Of a stretch of 64,000 nucleotides of DNA, positions 37,294 to 47,615 are shown piece after piece (positions within the stretch are counted from its first letter, which is position 1; every line of letters begins with the position of its first letter). The notes beneath the pieces were generated by a model that saw only the letters and a program-made list of their open reading frames with translations, did not search any database and was not told where the DNA came from. Source of the DNA: Curvibacter sp. (GTDB taxonomy: Bacteria > Pseudomonadota > Gammaproteobacteria > Burkholderiales > Burkholderiaceae_C); contig JAHRYV010000003.1 of the NCBI GenBank assembly GCA_020621965.1, forward strand, positions 1 through 64,000. The letters run 5' to 3'. A program made the position numbers and the translations under genes.

Positions 37294-39078
37294 ATGAGCT
37301 ACGTCGCGCCCGTCAAGGACATGTTGTTCAACCTCAAGCACCTGGCGCAGATCGACGAGATCGCCCGCCTGCCCGGCTTCGAAGACGCCGGTTACGACAC
37401 GGCCCAGGCCGTGCTGGAAGAGGCGGCCAAATTCAATGAACAGGTGGTGGCGCCGCTCAACGTCGACGGTGACCGCAATCCCTCCAGCTGGAAGGACGGC
37501 GTGGTCACCACCACCCCGGGGTTCAAGAATGCGTTTCGGCAGTTCGGCGAAGGCGGCTGGCAGGGCCTGCAGCACCCGGCCGATTTCGGTGGCCAGGGCC
37601 TGCCCAAGACCATCGGTGCGGCCTGCATCGAGATGGTCAACAGCGCCAACCTCAGCTTTGCCCTGTGCCCGCTGCTGACCGATGGCGCCATCGAGGCACT
37701 GCTGACCGCCGGCTCCGACGAGCTCAAGGCCATCTACCTGGAGAAACTGGTCAGCGGCGAGTGGACCGGCACCATGAACCTGACCGAGCCGCAGGCCGGC
37801 TCCGACCTGGCCCTGGTGCGCAGCCGTGCCGAGCCGCAGCCCGACGGCAGCTACAAGGTCTTCGGCACCAAGATCTTCATCACCTACGGCGAGCACGACA
37901 TGGTGGAGAACATCGTGCACCTGGTGCTGGCGCGGGTGAGCGGCGCACCCGAAGGCATCAAGGGCATCAGCCTGTTTGTCGTGCCCAAGTTCCTGGTGAA
38001 CAAGGACGGAACGCTGGGCGCGCGCAACGACGTGCACTGCGTGAGCATCGAACACAAGCTGGGCATCAAGGCCAGCCCGACCGCAGTTCTCCAATATGGC
38101 GACCATGGTGGTGCCGTGGGCTACCTCGTGGGCCAGGAGAACCGCGGCCTGGAGTACATGTTCATCATGATGAACGCCGCGCGTTATGCGGTGGGCGTGC
38201 AGGGCATCGCGGTGGCCGAGCGCGCCTACCAGCAGGCCGTGGCCTACGCGCGCGACCGCGTGCAGAGCCGCCCGGTGGACGGCTCGCTCAAGACCAGCGC
38301 GCCCATCATCCACCACCCGGACGTGCGGCGCATGCTCATGACCATGCGCGCCTACACCGAGGGCTGCCGCGCCATGGCCAGCGTGGCCGCGGCCGCCTAC
38401 GACGCCGCGCACCACCACCCGGATGCCCAGGCGCGCCAACAGAACCAGGCCTTCTACGAATTCATGGTGCCGCTGGTCAAGGGCTACAGCACCGAGATGA
38501 GCCTGGAAGTCACCAGCCTGGGTGTGCAGGTGCACGGCGGCATGGGTTTCATCGAAGAGACCGGCGCGGCCCAGCACTACCGCGACGCCAAGATCCTGAC
38601 GATCTACGAAGGCACCACCGCCATCCAGGCCAATGACCTGGTGGGCCGCAAGACCCTGCGCGACGGCGGCCAGACCGCCAAGGCGATTGCGAAACAGATC
38701 GAGGCGACCGAGGCCGAACTCAGGAAAAACGGCAGCGCCGACGCGCTGGCCGTGGGCCGGCGCCTGGGCGCGGCACGGCAGGCTTTTGTCGACGTGGTGG
38801 AGTTCATGGCCACGCAGAAGGACCCGAACGCCGTCTACGCCGGCAGCGTGCCCTACCTGATGCTGGCCGGCAACCTGATGGCGGGCTGGCAGCTGGCGCG
38901 CGCCCTGCTGGTGGCGCAGGCCGAACTGGCCCGTGGTGTAGACGCGGACTTCATGCAGAGCAAGATCGCGGTGGCCCGTTTCTACGCCGAGCACATCCTG
39001 AGCAAGGCGCCGGGTGCGCGCGACAGCATCGTCGAGGGCGCCGGCAGCGTGACGGCGCTGGCGCTCGACGCCTTCTGA
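37294..39078 (+). CDS. Acyl-CoA dehydrogenase, large C-terminal-extended type
   Basis: A 594-residue acyl-CoA dehydrogenase of the DmdC/AcdB-like group. FAD/substrate motifs are TMNLTEPQAGSDLALVRSRA (about 160-180), KIFITYGEHDM, and VQVHGGMGFIEETGAAQHYRDAKI near 410-435 with the catalytic-base region in the neighbouring helix. The last 130 residues are an extra helical domain found in this subgroup. It delivers electrons to ETF, encoded just upstream, consistent with context. Its natural acyl-CoA is unknown; MMPA-CoA dehydrogenase is one possibility. A paralogue lies at 47616-49301. Confidence 0.9.
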   Translation: MSYVAPVKDMLFNLKHLAQIDEIARLPGFEDAGYDTAQAVLEEAAKFNEQVVAPLNVDGDRNPSSWKDGVVTTTPGFKNAFRQFGEGGWQGLQHPADFGGQGLPKTIGAACIEMVNSANLSFALCPLLTDGAIEALLTAGSDELKAIYLEKLVSGEWTGTMNLTEPQAGSDLALVRSRAEPQPDGSYKVFGTKIFITYGEHDMVENIVHLVLARVSGAPEGIKGISLFVVPKFLVNKDGTLGARNDVHCVSIEHKLGIKASPTAVLQYGDHGGAVGYLVGQENRGLEYMFIMMNAARYAVGVQGIAVAERAYQQAVAYARDRVQSRPVDGSLKTSAPIIHHPDVRRMLMTMRAYTEGCRAMASVAAAAYDAAHHHPDAQARQQNQAFYEFMVPLVKGYSTEMSLEVTSLGVQVHGGMGFIEETGAAQHYRDAKILTIYEGTTAIQANDLVGRKTLRDGGQTAKAIAKQIEATEAELRKNGSADALAVGRRLGAARQAFVDVVEFMATQKDPNAVYAGSVPYLMLAGNLMAGWQLARALLVAQAELARGVDADFMQSKIAVARFYAEHILSKAPGARDSIVEGAGSVTALALDAF

Positions 39079-39097
39079 TCTGCTTCCAAAAAGATAG

Positions 39098-39135
39098 CGG
39101 CTGTCGCCCGATCGACATCGGCGACAGCCGTTTTT
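39098..39135 (+). terminator. Rho-independent terminator after the acyl-CoA dehydrogenase gene
   Basis: CGGCTGTCGCC and GGCGACAGCCG form an 11-bp stem around a short loop, followed by TTTTT. Confidence 0.85.
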
Positions 39136-39169
39136 CCTGAAAATCAGTCAAACGCCCACCGGAGACCCC

Positions 39170-40138
39170 ATGTCCAAGCTGCCCGCCACCCTGCAGAAGC
39201 TGCCCTTGCCCATCATCGGCTCGCCGCTGTTCATCATCAGCAACCCCAAGCTGGTGATCGCCCAGTGCATCGCCGGCGTCGTGGGCTCCATGCCGGCGCT
39301 CAATGCGCGCCCGGCCGCGCAGCTCGACGAGTGGCTGGCCGAGATCACCGAGGCGCTGGCCGCACACAACAAGGCACACCCGGAGCGCCCGGCTGCACCG
39401 TTCGCGATCAACCAGATCGTGCACAAGTCCAACGACCGGCTGGAGCACGACATGGCCCTGTGCGTGAAGTACAAGGTGCCGGTCATCATCACCTCCCTGG
39501 GCGCGCGCGAGGAGATCAACCAGGCCGCGCACAGCTACGGTGGCGTGGTGCTGCACGACGTCATCAACAACAAGTTCGCGCATAAGGCGATCGAGAAGGG
39601 GGCCGACGGCCTGATCGCCGTGGCGGCCGGGGCCGGCGGCCATGCGGGCGTGAAGAGCCCCTTTGCCCTGGTGCAGGAGATCCGCCAGTGGTTCGACGGC
39701 CCGCTGGCGCTCAGTGGCTCGATTGCCACCGGCGCCTCCGTGCTGGCGGCGCAGGCCATGGGGGCGGACTTCGCCTACATGGGCACGGCCTTCATCGCCA
39801 CGCACGAGGCGCGTGCCGTCGATGCCTACAAGCAGGCCATCGTCGAAGGTAGTTCGGACGACATCGTCTACAGCAATCTGTTCACCGGTGTGCACGGCAA
39901 CTACCTGGCGCCCAGCATCCGCGCCGCCGGCCTGGACCCGGACAAGCTGCCCGAGAGCGACCCCAGCAAGATGAACTTCGGCGGTGACGCCAAGAAGGCC
40001 TGGAAGGACATCTGGGGCTCGGGCCAGGGCATCGGCGCCATCACCCAGGTGCAGGGCGCGGGCGAGTTCATCGCGCAGCTGCGGCGCGAATACCGTGCGG
40101 CGCGCGAGCGCCTGCTGGCCATCTCGGCCGCGGTCTGA
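39170..40138 (+). CDS. Nitronate monooxygenase
   Basis: A 322-residue FMN-dependent TIM barrel of the 2-nitropropane dioxygenase family. It has the N-terminal PIIGSPLFIISNPKLVIAQ, GADGLIAVAAGAGGHAG (phosphate-binding loop) and ALSGSIATGASVLAAQAMGADFAYMGTAF. It oxidises nitronates such as propionate-3-nitronate to remove toxic nitro compounds. It has a good Shine-Dalgarno sequence (GGAGA) and follows the dehydrogenase terminator. It converges on the truncated EptA-like gene. Confidence 0.88.
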   Translation: MSKLPATLQKLPLPIIGSPLFIISNPKLVIAQCIAGVVGSMPALNARPAAQLDEWLAEITEALAAHNKAHPERPAAPFAINQIVHKSNDRLEHDMALCVKYKVPVIITSLGAREEINQAAHSYGGVVLHDVINNKFAHKAIEKGADGLIAVAAGAGGHAGVKSPFALVQEIRQWFDGPLALSGSIATGASVLAAQAMGADFAYMGTAFIATHEARAVDAYKQAIVEGSSDDIVYSNLFTGVHGNYLAPSIRAAGLDPDKLPESDPSKMNFGGDAKKAWKDIWGSGQGIGAITQVQGAGEFIAQLRREYRAARERLLAISAAV

Positions 40139-40150
40139 GCGGGGGGCGGC

Positions 40151-40801
40151 TCAGCGGCGCAGGCTGAGCAGGGTGTTGAAGGGGCTCAGCAGTTCCAGCC
40201 AGCGTGGCTGGTCCTGCAGCAAGGGCAGCAGGGTCTGGCGGGCACCGAGCCAGACCAGCGCCAGCAGGCCGGCGAAGATCACCGCGAGCAGCGCGTTCTG
40301 CGGCAGACGGGCCAGCAGGGCGACCCGTTTGACCCGGATGTGCCATAACCACAGGGACGGCACGACGGCCAGCAGCCCGAAGCCCAGCAGCAGCTGCCAG
40401 GTCGGCAGGGCCCGCAACTGAACCAGTGCGGCTTTCCAGACGGCAGGCTGCAGGTTGAGCTGCAGCGCGCCGTGGCCGGCCCACAGCAGCAAGGTGTTGA
40501 GCGCGACCAGCCACAGCAGCACGGTGATGATCGAGCGCAGTACCCCGGGCCAGTTGAGCAGGCTGAGCACGATGCCGAGCACGGCGGTGGTCAGCAGGCC
40601 GAAACACAGGCCGACCCACAGCAGCGGGCCGCTGTCCATAGGCAGGCGCGCCAGTTCACGCCACAGGGGCAGGTTGCCGACGATGGCGACCCACAGGCTG
40701 GCCAGCAGCAGCAGCGGCGCGGGATGGCGCGATTCGCGCTGCGCCGCCGGCGAGAGCCTCGACTGAGCGAATTCGGTGATGTGGAAGAGTCGCAGACCCA
40801 T
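40151..40801 (-). CDS. Membrane-domain-only remnant resembling phosphoethanolamine transferase EptA (DUF1705)
   Basis: A 216-residue protein with five hydrophobic segments. LLLASLWVAIVGNLPLWREL, and the last residues LELLSPFNTLLSLRR, resemble the N-terminal membrane part of EptA/DUF1705 phosphoethanolamine transferases, which modify lipid A. The sulfatase-like catalytic domain that should follow (about 330 residues) is absent: the frame stops 13 bases before the convergent nitronate monooxygenase stop. It is either a decayed gene or a stand-alone membrane protein. The identification rests on eye comparison only. Confidence 0.55.
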   Translation of the reverse strand: MGLRLFHITEFAQSRLSPAAQRESRHPAPLLLLASLWVAIVGNLPLWRELARLPMDSGPLLWVGLCFGLLTTAVLGIVLSLLNWPGVLRSIITVLLWLVALNTLLLWAGHGALQLNLQPAVWKAALVQLRALPTWQLLLGFGLLAVVPSLWLWHIRVKRVALLARLPQNALLAVIFAGLLALVWLGARQTLLPLLQDQPRWLELLSPFNTLLSLRR

Positions 40802-40872
40802 GGCGGGCCATTCTGACGCATTGGCGCCAGGTGGTGTAACGATTCGTAACCCTGGTTGCAGGCTGGAGCCGG

Positions 40873-42237
40873 TCAGCAGGGCCAGGTGGCGCCATGCTCG
40901 GGCACCAGGGCGCGCCAGCCCAGGCCGTGCTCGATGCGCTGGCGCAGCGCATCGGCGGCGCCGGTTTCACCGTGCACCACGTAGACCTGCGACGGTGCCT
41001 CGGGCAGGGTGCGCAGCCAGGCCATGAGCTGCGGCGCGTCGGCATGGGCCGAGGCCGACTGCAGTTGCACCACCTCGGCGCTGACACTCACGTCCTTGCC
41101 GTGGATGCGCACCGTATCGGCGCCGCTGGCCAGCGTGGCGCCGCGTGTGCCGGGCGACTGGAAGCCGGTCAGGATGATCATGTTGCGGTGACTGCCGGCG
41201 TAGAGCGCCAGGTGGTGCAGCACGCGCCCGCCGGTGGCCATGCCGCTGGCGGCCAGGATCACCATGGGGCCGTGGCGGCGCGCCAGGGCCTTGGACTCGT
41301 CGGGTGTGTTGATCATGGTGGCGCAGTGGGTCAGCGCGCGCACCTGCCGGGCATCGAGGCGGTGCTCGGCCATGTAGTCGTCGAACAGATGGGTGGTGTG
41401 GATGGCCATGGGGCTGTCCAGGAACACCGGCAGCTTGTGCGGTATGTCGCCGCGCTCCTTGAGCTCGCCGATCGCATGCAAGATTTCCTGCGCGCGCCCG
41501 ACCGCGAACACGGGCACCACCGCCACGCCGCCGCGTGCGGCCAGGCGCTGCAGCGCCGGCCCCAGTTCGGCCAGCACGTCTTCCTTCGGATGGGTGCGGT
41601 CGCCGTAGGTGGACTCGATGAGCACGGTGTCGGCCGCGGGGGCACGGTCCGGCGGGTTCATGAGGAAGTCGTCGGTGCGCCCGAGGTCGCCCGAGAACAG
41701 GATGCGGCGCCCGGCCACCTCCAGCAGCAGGCTGGCCGCGCCCAGGATGTGGCCGGCCCGCAGGAAGGTGGCGCGCCAGCCCTTGATGGGCTCGAAGCTG
41801 TGGCTGAATTCGTGGGCCTTGATCAGCTTCAGGCAGGCTTGCGCGTCCTGGCGCGTGTACAGCGGCAGCGCGGGCGCGTGCTTGGAAAAACCATGCCGGT
41901 TGGCAAAGGCCGCATCCTCTTCCTGGATATGGCCGCTGTCGGGCAGCAGGATGGCGCACAGGTCGCGTGTGCCGTGCGTGGCATGAACGCGGCCGGCGAA
42001 CCCCTCGCGTGCCAGCAAGGGCAGGTAGCCGCTGTGGTCCAGGTGGGCGTGGGTCAGGATGACGGCGTCGATCTGGTCCGGCGGCACCGGCAGGGGCGTC
42101 CAGTTGCGCAGGCGCAGCTGCTTGTAGCCCTGGAACAGGCCGCAGTCCACCAGCAGGGTCTCGCGCCCGTGGCGCACCAGATATTTGGAACCGGTGACGG
42201 TACTGGCGCCGCCGAGGAAGGTAATGCCGACACTCAT
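40873..42237 (-). CDS. MBL-fold metallohydrolase with RNA-specificity (beta-CASP) domain
   Basis: A 454-residue beta-CASP metallo-beta-lactamase (CPSF73/RNase-J-related). The N-terminus GITFLGGASTVTGSKYLV is followed by the zinc motif LTHAHLDHSGYLPLL near 65, the second metal ligands in FSGDLGRTDD and the C-terminal VYVVHGETGAADALRQRI. The beta-CASP middle part has ILAASGMATGGRVLHHL. Likely an RNA exo- or endonuclease; biological substrate unknown. Start at ATG 42237 (MSVGITF) chosen; upstream extension is shadow sequence. Confidence 0.87.
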   Translation of the reverse strand: MSVGITFLGGASTVTGSKYLVRHGRETLLVDCGLFQGYKQLRLRNWTPLPVPPDQIDAVILTHAHLDHSGYLPLLAREGFAGRVHATHGTRDLCAILLPDSGHIQEEDAAFANRHGFSKHAPALPLYTRQDAQACLKLIKAHEFSHSFEPIKGWRATFLRAGHILGAASLLLEVAGRRILFSGDLGRTDDFLMNPPDRAPAADTVLIESTYGDRTHPKEDVLAELGPALQRLAARGGVAVVPVFAVGRAQEILHAIGELKERGDIPHKLPVFLDSPMAIHTTHLFDDYMAEHRLDARQVRALTHCATMINTPDESKALARRHGPMVILAASGMATGGRVLHHLALYAGSHRNMIILTGFQSPGTRGATLASGADTVRIHGKDVSVSAEVVQLQSASAHADAPQLMAWLRTLPEAPSQVYVVHGETGAADALRQRIEHGLGWRALVPEHGATWPC

Positions 42238-42273
42238 GTCCGCATGGTAGCGCGTACCGGCGCACTGTCCATG

Positions 42274-42309
42274 AAAAAAGCCGCGAAGGCGATGCGCCAG
42301 CGCGGCTTT
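42274..42309 (-). terminator. Terminator of the dnaJ transcript
   Basis: On the minus strand AAAGCCGCG, a short inner helix, then CGCGGCTTT is followed by TTT, just after the dnaJ stop. Confidence 0.8.
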
Positions 42310-42328
42310 GCGGGCGGGTGCCCGGGCC

Positions 42329-43468
42329 TCAGCTGAAAAAGCTCTTGAGCCGGTCGGCCCAGCTGCCTTCGCCGGGTGAATGCTTGGCGCCGCCTTTTTG
42401 CAGCGATTCACCCAGCTCGCGCAGCAGCTTGCGCTGGTGCTCGGTCAGCTTGACCGGCGTTTCCACCGTGATGTGGCAGTAGAGGTCGCCCGGGATGCTC
42501 GAGCGGATGCCCTTGATGCCCTTGCCGCGCAGGCGGAACTGCTTGCCGGTCTGGGTGCCTTCGGGAATGTCGATGGCCGCCTTGCCCTGCAGCGTGGGCA
42601 CCTCGATCTCGCCGCCCAGCGCGGCCGTGACGAAGCCGATGGGCACGGCGCAATGCAGGTCGTCGCCATCGCGCTCGAAGATGTCGTGCTTGCGCAGGCG
42701 GATCTCGATGTAGAGGTCGCCCGGCGGGCCGCCGTTGGTGCCGGGCTCGCCGTTGCCGGCGCTGCGGATGCGCATGCCGTCGTCGATGCCGGCCGGGATC
42801 TTCACCTCCAGCGTCTTCTGGCGCTTGATGCGGCCCTGGCCATGGCAACTGGTGCAGGGCTCGGGAATGATCTTGCCCGTGCCGTGGCAGTGCGGGCAGG
42901 TCTGCTGCACGCTGAAGAAACCCTGGCGCATCTGCACGGTGCCCGCGCCGTGGCAGGTGCTGCAGGTCTTGACCTGGGTGCCGGGCTTGGCGCCCGTGCC
43001 GTGGCAGGTGTCGCAGCTGTCCCAGCTGGGGATGCGGATCTGGGCGTCCTTGCCGTGTGCCGCTTCCTCCAGCGAGATCTCCATGGCGTAGCTCAGGTCG
43101 CTGCCGCGGTAGACCTGGCGGCCGCCGGCCCCGCGCCCACCCCGTTGCTGGCCGAACATGTCACCGAAGATGTCGCCGAAAGCCTCGGCAAAACCGCCGC
43201 CGAAACCCTCGCCCGCGCCGCCGCGCATGTTCGGGTCGACGCCGGCGTGGCCGTACTGGTCGTAGGCCGCGCGTTTCTGCGCGTCCGACAGCATCTCGTA
43301 GGCTTCCTTGGCTTCCTTGAATTTCTCCTCGGCCGCCTTGGCGCTGTCGCCCTGATTGCGGTCAGGGTGGTGCTTCATCGCGAGCTTGCGATACGCCTTT
43401 TTGATGTCCTCCTCGGAGGCGTTCTTGGGCACGCCGAGGATTTCGTAAAAGTCTCTTTTGGTGGCCAT
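42329..43468 (-). CDS. dnaJ: Chaperone protein DnaJ
   Basis: A 379-residue class A J-protein. The J domain (1-70) has [18 protein letters not shown] and the HPD motif in [11 protein letters not shown] Gly/Phe linker follows. Four zinc-finger repeats are intact at about 140-215: [33 protein letters not shown]-terminal beta domains follow. It stimulates the DnaK ATPase and delivers substrates. It is downstream of dnaK with 93 bases between, the usual grpE-dnaK-dnaJ order. Confidence 0.96.
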   Translation of the reverse strand: MATKRDFYEILGVPKNASEEDIKKAYRKLAMKHHPDRNQGDSAKAAEEKFKEAKEAYEMLSDAQKRAAYDQYGHAGVDPNMRGGAGEGFGGGFAEAFGDIFGDMFGQQRGGRGAGGRQVYRGSDLSYAMEISLEEAAHGKDAQIRIPSWDSCDTCHGTGAKPGTQVKTCSTCHGAGTVQMRQGFFSVQQTCPHCHGTGKIIPEPCTSCHGQGRIKRQKTLEVKIPAGIDDGMRIRSAGNGEPGTNGGPPGDLYIEIRLRKHDIFERDGDDLHCAVPIGFVTAALGGEIEVPTLQGKAAIDIPEGTQTGKQFRLRGKGIKGIRSSIPGDLYCHITVETPVKLTEHQRKLLRELGESLQKGGAKHSPGEGSWADRLKSFFS

Positions 43469-43561
43469 GTTCGTTATGTTCTAGAGCAGGAACGCCGCGC
43501 TGACCTTACCGGTGGGTAAGTATCGAACGCGGCGAGTTGAATCGGCGCAGGGCGTCCGACG

Positions 43562-45495
<1,934 letters not shown>

Positions 45496-45512
45496 TCAAG
45501 CCCCCCGGCGCC

Positions 45513-46031
45513 TCATTTGGGGGCGGCGACGGTGACCAGGGCCGGGCGCAGCACACGCTCGGCGATGGTGTAGCCCTTTTGCAGCACGCTGACCACGGTG
45601 TTGGCGTCCTGTTCGGCCGGCACCATGCTGATGGCCTGGTGCTGATGCGGGTCGAACTTGGTGCCGGGGGCCGGGTTGATGGCAAGCACCTTGTTACGTT
45701 CCAGTGCGGCGTTCAGCTGGCGCAGCGTGGCCTCGGCGCCCTCGCGGATCTGCTCGGGCGTGGCGTCCTTGATGCTCAGGCCGGCCTCCAGGCTGTCGGT
45801 CACCGGCAGCAGGCTTTCGGCAAAGGCTTCGACGGCGAACTTGCGGGCCTTGGAGATCTCCTCCTCGGCGCGGCGGCGGGCGTTTTCGGCTTCGGCCTTG
45901 GCGCGCAGGAACTGGTCGGCCAGCTCGGCGCTCTTGGCCTTGAGTTCCGCCAGCTCGGCGTGGACGTCGGCTTGCGGGGCGGTGCCGCCCTGCTCGTCGG
46001 CGGGGGCAGAAGTGGGTTGCGTGTCAGACAT
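45513..46031 (-). CDS. grpE: Nucleotide exchange factor GrpE
   Basis: A 172-residue GrpE. The long helix with [17 protein letters not shown] and [22 protein letters not shown] is followed by the beta-wing [16 protein letters not shown] and [18 protein letters not shown]. It releases ADP from DnaK. The ATG at 46031 (MSDTQ) is chosen; upstream frame has no similarity. 80 bases before dnaK on the same strand. Confidence 0.95.
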   Translation of the reverse strand: MSDTQPTSAPADEQGGTAPQADVHAELAELKAKSAELADQFLRAKAEAENARRRAEEEISKARKFAVEAFAESLLPVTDSLEAGLSIKDATPEQIREGAEATLRQLNAALERNKVLAINPAPGTKFDPHQHQAISMVPAEQDANTVVSVLQKGYTIAERVLRPALVTVAAPK

Positions 46032-46146
46032 GCTTGAATCGGGAGGTTGGAGATGCGTCAGACGCCGACATGGGGGCAGGGCCCGCCATTTCAAGGGGCG
46101 GCCGGCAGTGGCACCCGCCGGGGCGGGCGCCGCGGGGAGGTCGGCT

Positions 46147-46506
46147 TCAGCCGGCCAGGGCCAGCAGCTCGACTTCGAACTTGAGGGTGGCGTTGGGGGG
46201 GATCACGCCGCCGGCGCCGCGGGCGCCATACCCCAGGCTGGCGGGGATGATCAGCACACGGGTGCCGCCGATCTTCATGCCGGCCACGCCCTCGTCCCAG
46301 CCGCGGATCACCATGCCGGCGCCCAGCGAGAACTGGAAGGGGTCATTGCGGTCCTTGCTGGAATCGAACTTGGCGCCTTGCACGCCGTTGTTCCAGAGCC
46401 AGCCGGTGTAGTGCACGGTCACCTGCTGGCCGCGTTGGGCCTCGGCGCCGGTGCCGGCGACGGTGTCTTCGTACTGCAGTCCGGAGGGGGTGGTGGTCAT
46501 GGCCAT
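46147..46506 (-). CDS. FKBP-type peptidyl-prolyl cis-trans isomerase
   Basis: A 119-residue single-domain FKBP, with [30 protein letters not shown] and ANAT-like [13 protein letters not shown], so catalytic residues of the fold are present. No signal peptide; cytoplasmic folding helper. An alternative start two codons later is possible. It is upstream of grpE with 115 bases between and may share the chaperone region only by position. Confidence 0.88.
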   Translation of the reverse strand: MAMTTTPSGLQYEDTVAGTGAEAQRGQQVTVHYTGWLWNNGVQGAKFDSSKDRNDPFQFSLGAGMVIRGWDEGVAGMKIGGTRVLIIPASLGYGARGAGGVIPPNATLKFEVELLALAG

Positions 46507-46631
46507 GGCGCGGTCTTTCTTGCTATTGATTTGATAGCCGACAGCGCTTCCACAAGGCCCGCGCGCCAGCCCGGAAAGGGCAAATTATGCCAGCAGGCGC
46601 GTTGCCGGCCGCTCGCCGCCGCGCTGCCGGT

Positions 46632-46943
46632 TCAGCGCGCCTTGCGCGCCTGGCTGGTCACCCACTTGCTGGCAAAACCCGGCAATTCGCCCAGGCGTTT
46701 GGTGAGCTCGGTGCCGGTGCTGGTGAGCAGGTAGCCGTCACTGCCGTGGTTGAGCAGGCCAGCCTCGCGCAGTTCCTTGATGCGGGTGTTCAGGGTGTTG
46801 GGGGTGATGCCGCCGACGCTGTCCTGCAGCAGGCGGAAGGTCTGGGCGTGGCCGTCGCGCAGGGCCCAGAGCACGCGCATGGCGTAGCGTGACTCCAGCA
46901 GAGCCAGCAACTGACCGATCGCGGCATTTTCCTTGTAGCTCAT
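46632..46943 (-). CDS. HxlR-family winged-helix regulator
   Basis: A 103-residue regulator. The winged-helix reads YAMRVLWALRDGHAQTFRLLQDSVGGITPNTLNTRIKELREAGLL with key RFxxL-like QTFRLLQ and the wing HGSDGYLLTSTG. No ligand-binding Cys is evident. Start ATG 46943 has AGGAG eight bases upstream; a GTG seven codons earlier is less likely. It may regulate a neighbouring gene but none stands out. It is the gene after the MarR gene. Confidence 0.8.
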   Translation of the reverse strand: MSYKENAAIGQLLALLESRYAMRVLWALRDGHAQTFRLLQDSVGGITPNTLNTRIKELREAGLLNHGSDGYLLTSTGTELTKRLGELPGFASKWVTSQARKAR

Positions 46944-47146
46944 CAACAGCACTCCTTGATACACCGTGACCGCAGATCCGGTGCTCCTTCCCTGGGCCGG
47001 TGGCGACCTGGCGGTCGACCCGGCAATCGAGGCGAAGGCGGACTATAGCCCAGATCGCAATTTGCTACAAGATTAATAGCTGGCCGACATTTCCTTGTCT
47101 GCCGTGGTGGCCAACCATAGGGGGTATGGGGGCTTACGTGAAAAAT

Positions 47147-47611
47147 TTACGGTATGTAGATTTTTCTGAGCAACTGCATCAGCGTTCGGCGCTCAGTCGC
47201 GGTCAGGCGCACGGTGGCCTGGTCTTCCAGCTCGGCGGCGGTCACCTCGGCCTGCTTCACCAGCTTCTTGCCCGTCGCTGTCAGGTGCAGGCCCATGGCG
47301 CGGCCGTCGTGCGGGTGCGGGCGGCGTGTGATGAGCTCGCGTCTTTGCAGCTGATTGATCATGCCCACCAGATTGGGCGGCTGGATGCTCAGCGAGGTGC
47401 AGAGCTGGCGCGAGGTGATGCCCGGGTTGTGCGCGATCAGCGACAGCACCGAGAAGTCCACCGGGCGCAGGCCGTAGACCGCCATCTGGCGGAAGAAGGC
47501 GTCCATGATGACCAGGGTGGCGCGCCGGGCGTTGTAGCCGACCAGGCTTTCCAGGTAGCTGGTGTCGACCTGCTCGACGGCGGTGGCGGGGGCGGGTGTA
47601 CGGCTGGCCAT
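47147..47611 (-). CDS. MarR-family regulator of the phenylpropanoid-type cluster
   Basis: A 154-residue MarR protein with dimerisation helices at both ends, a recognition helix in SIQPPNLVGMINQLQRRELITRRPHPHDGRA and the D-x-R wing DGRAMGLHL. MarR repressors of hydroxycinnamate catabolism release DNA on binding the CoA-thioester. It ends the minus-strand cluster, 4 bases after the acyl-CoA dehydrogenase gene stops, so it is probably cotranscribed. The inverted repeat at 57692-57710 in the divergent promoter is its most plausible target. Start MASRTP is by Shine-Dalgarno/family judgement. Confidence 0.85.
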   Translation of the reverse strand: MASRTPAPATAVEQVDTSYLESLVGYNARRATLVIMDAFFRQMAVYGLRPVDFSVLSLIAHNPGITSRQLCTSLSIQPPNLVGMINQLQRRELITRRPHPHDGRAMGLHLTATGKKLVKQAEVTAAELEDQATVRLTATERRTLMQLLRKIYIP

Positions 47612-47615
47612 GGCG

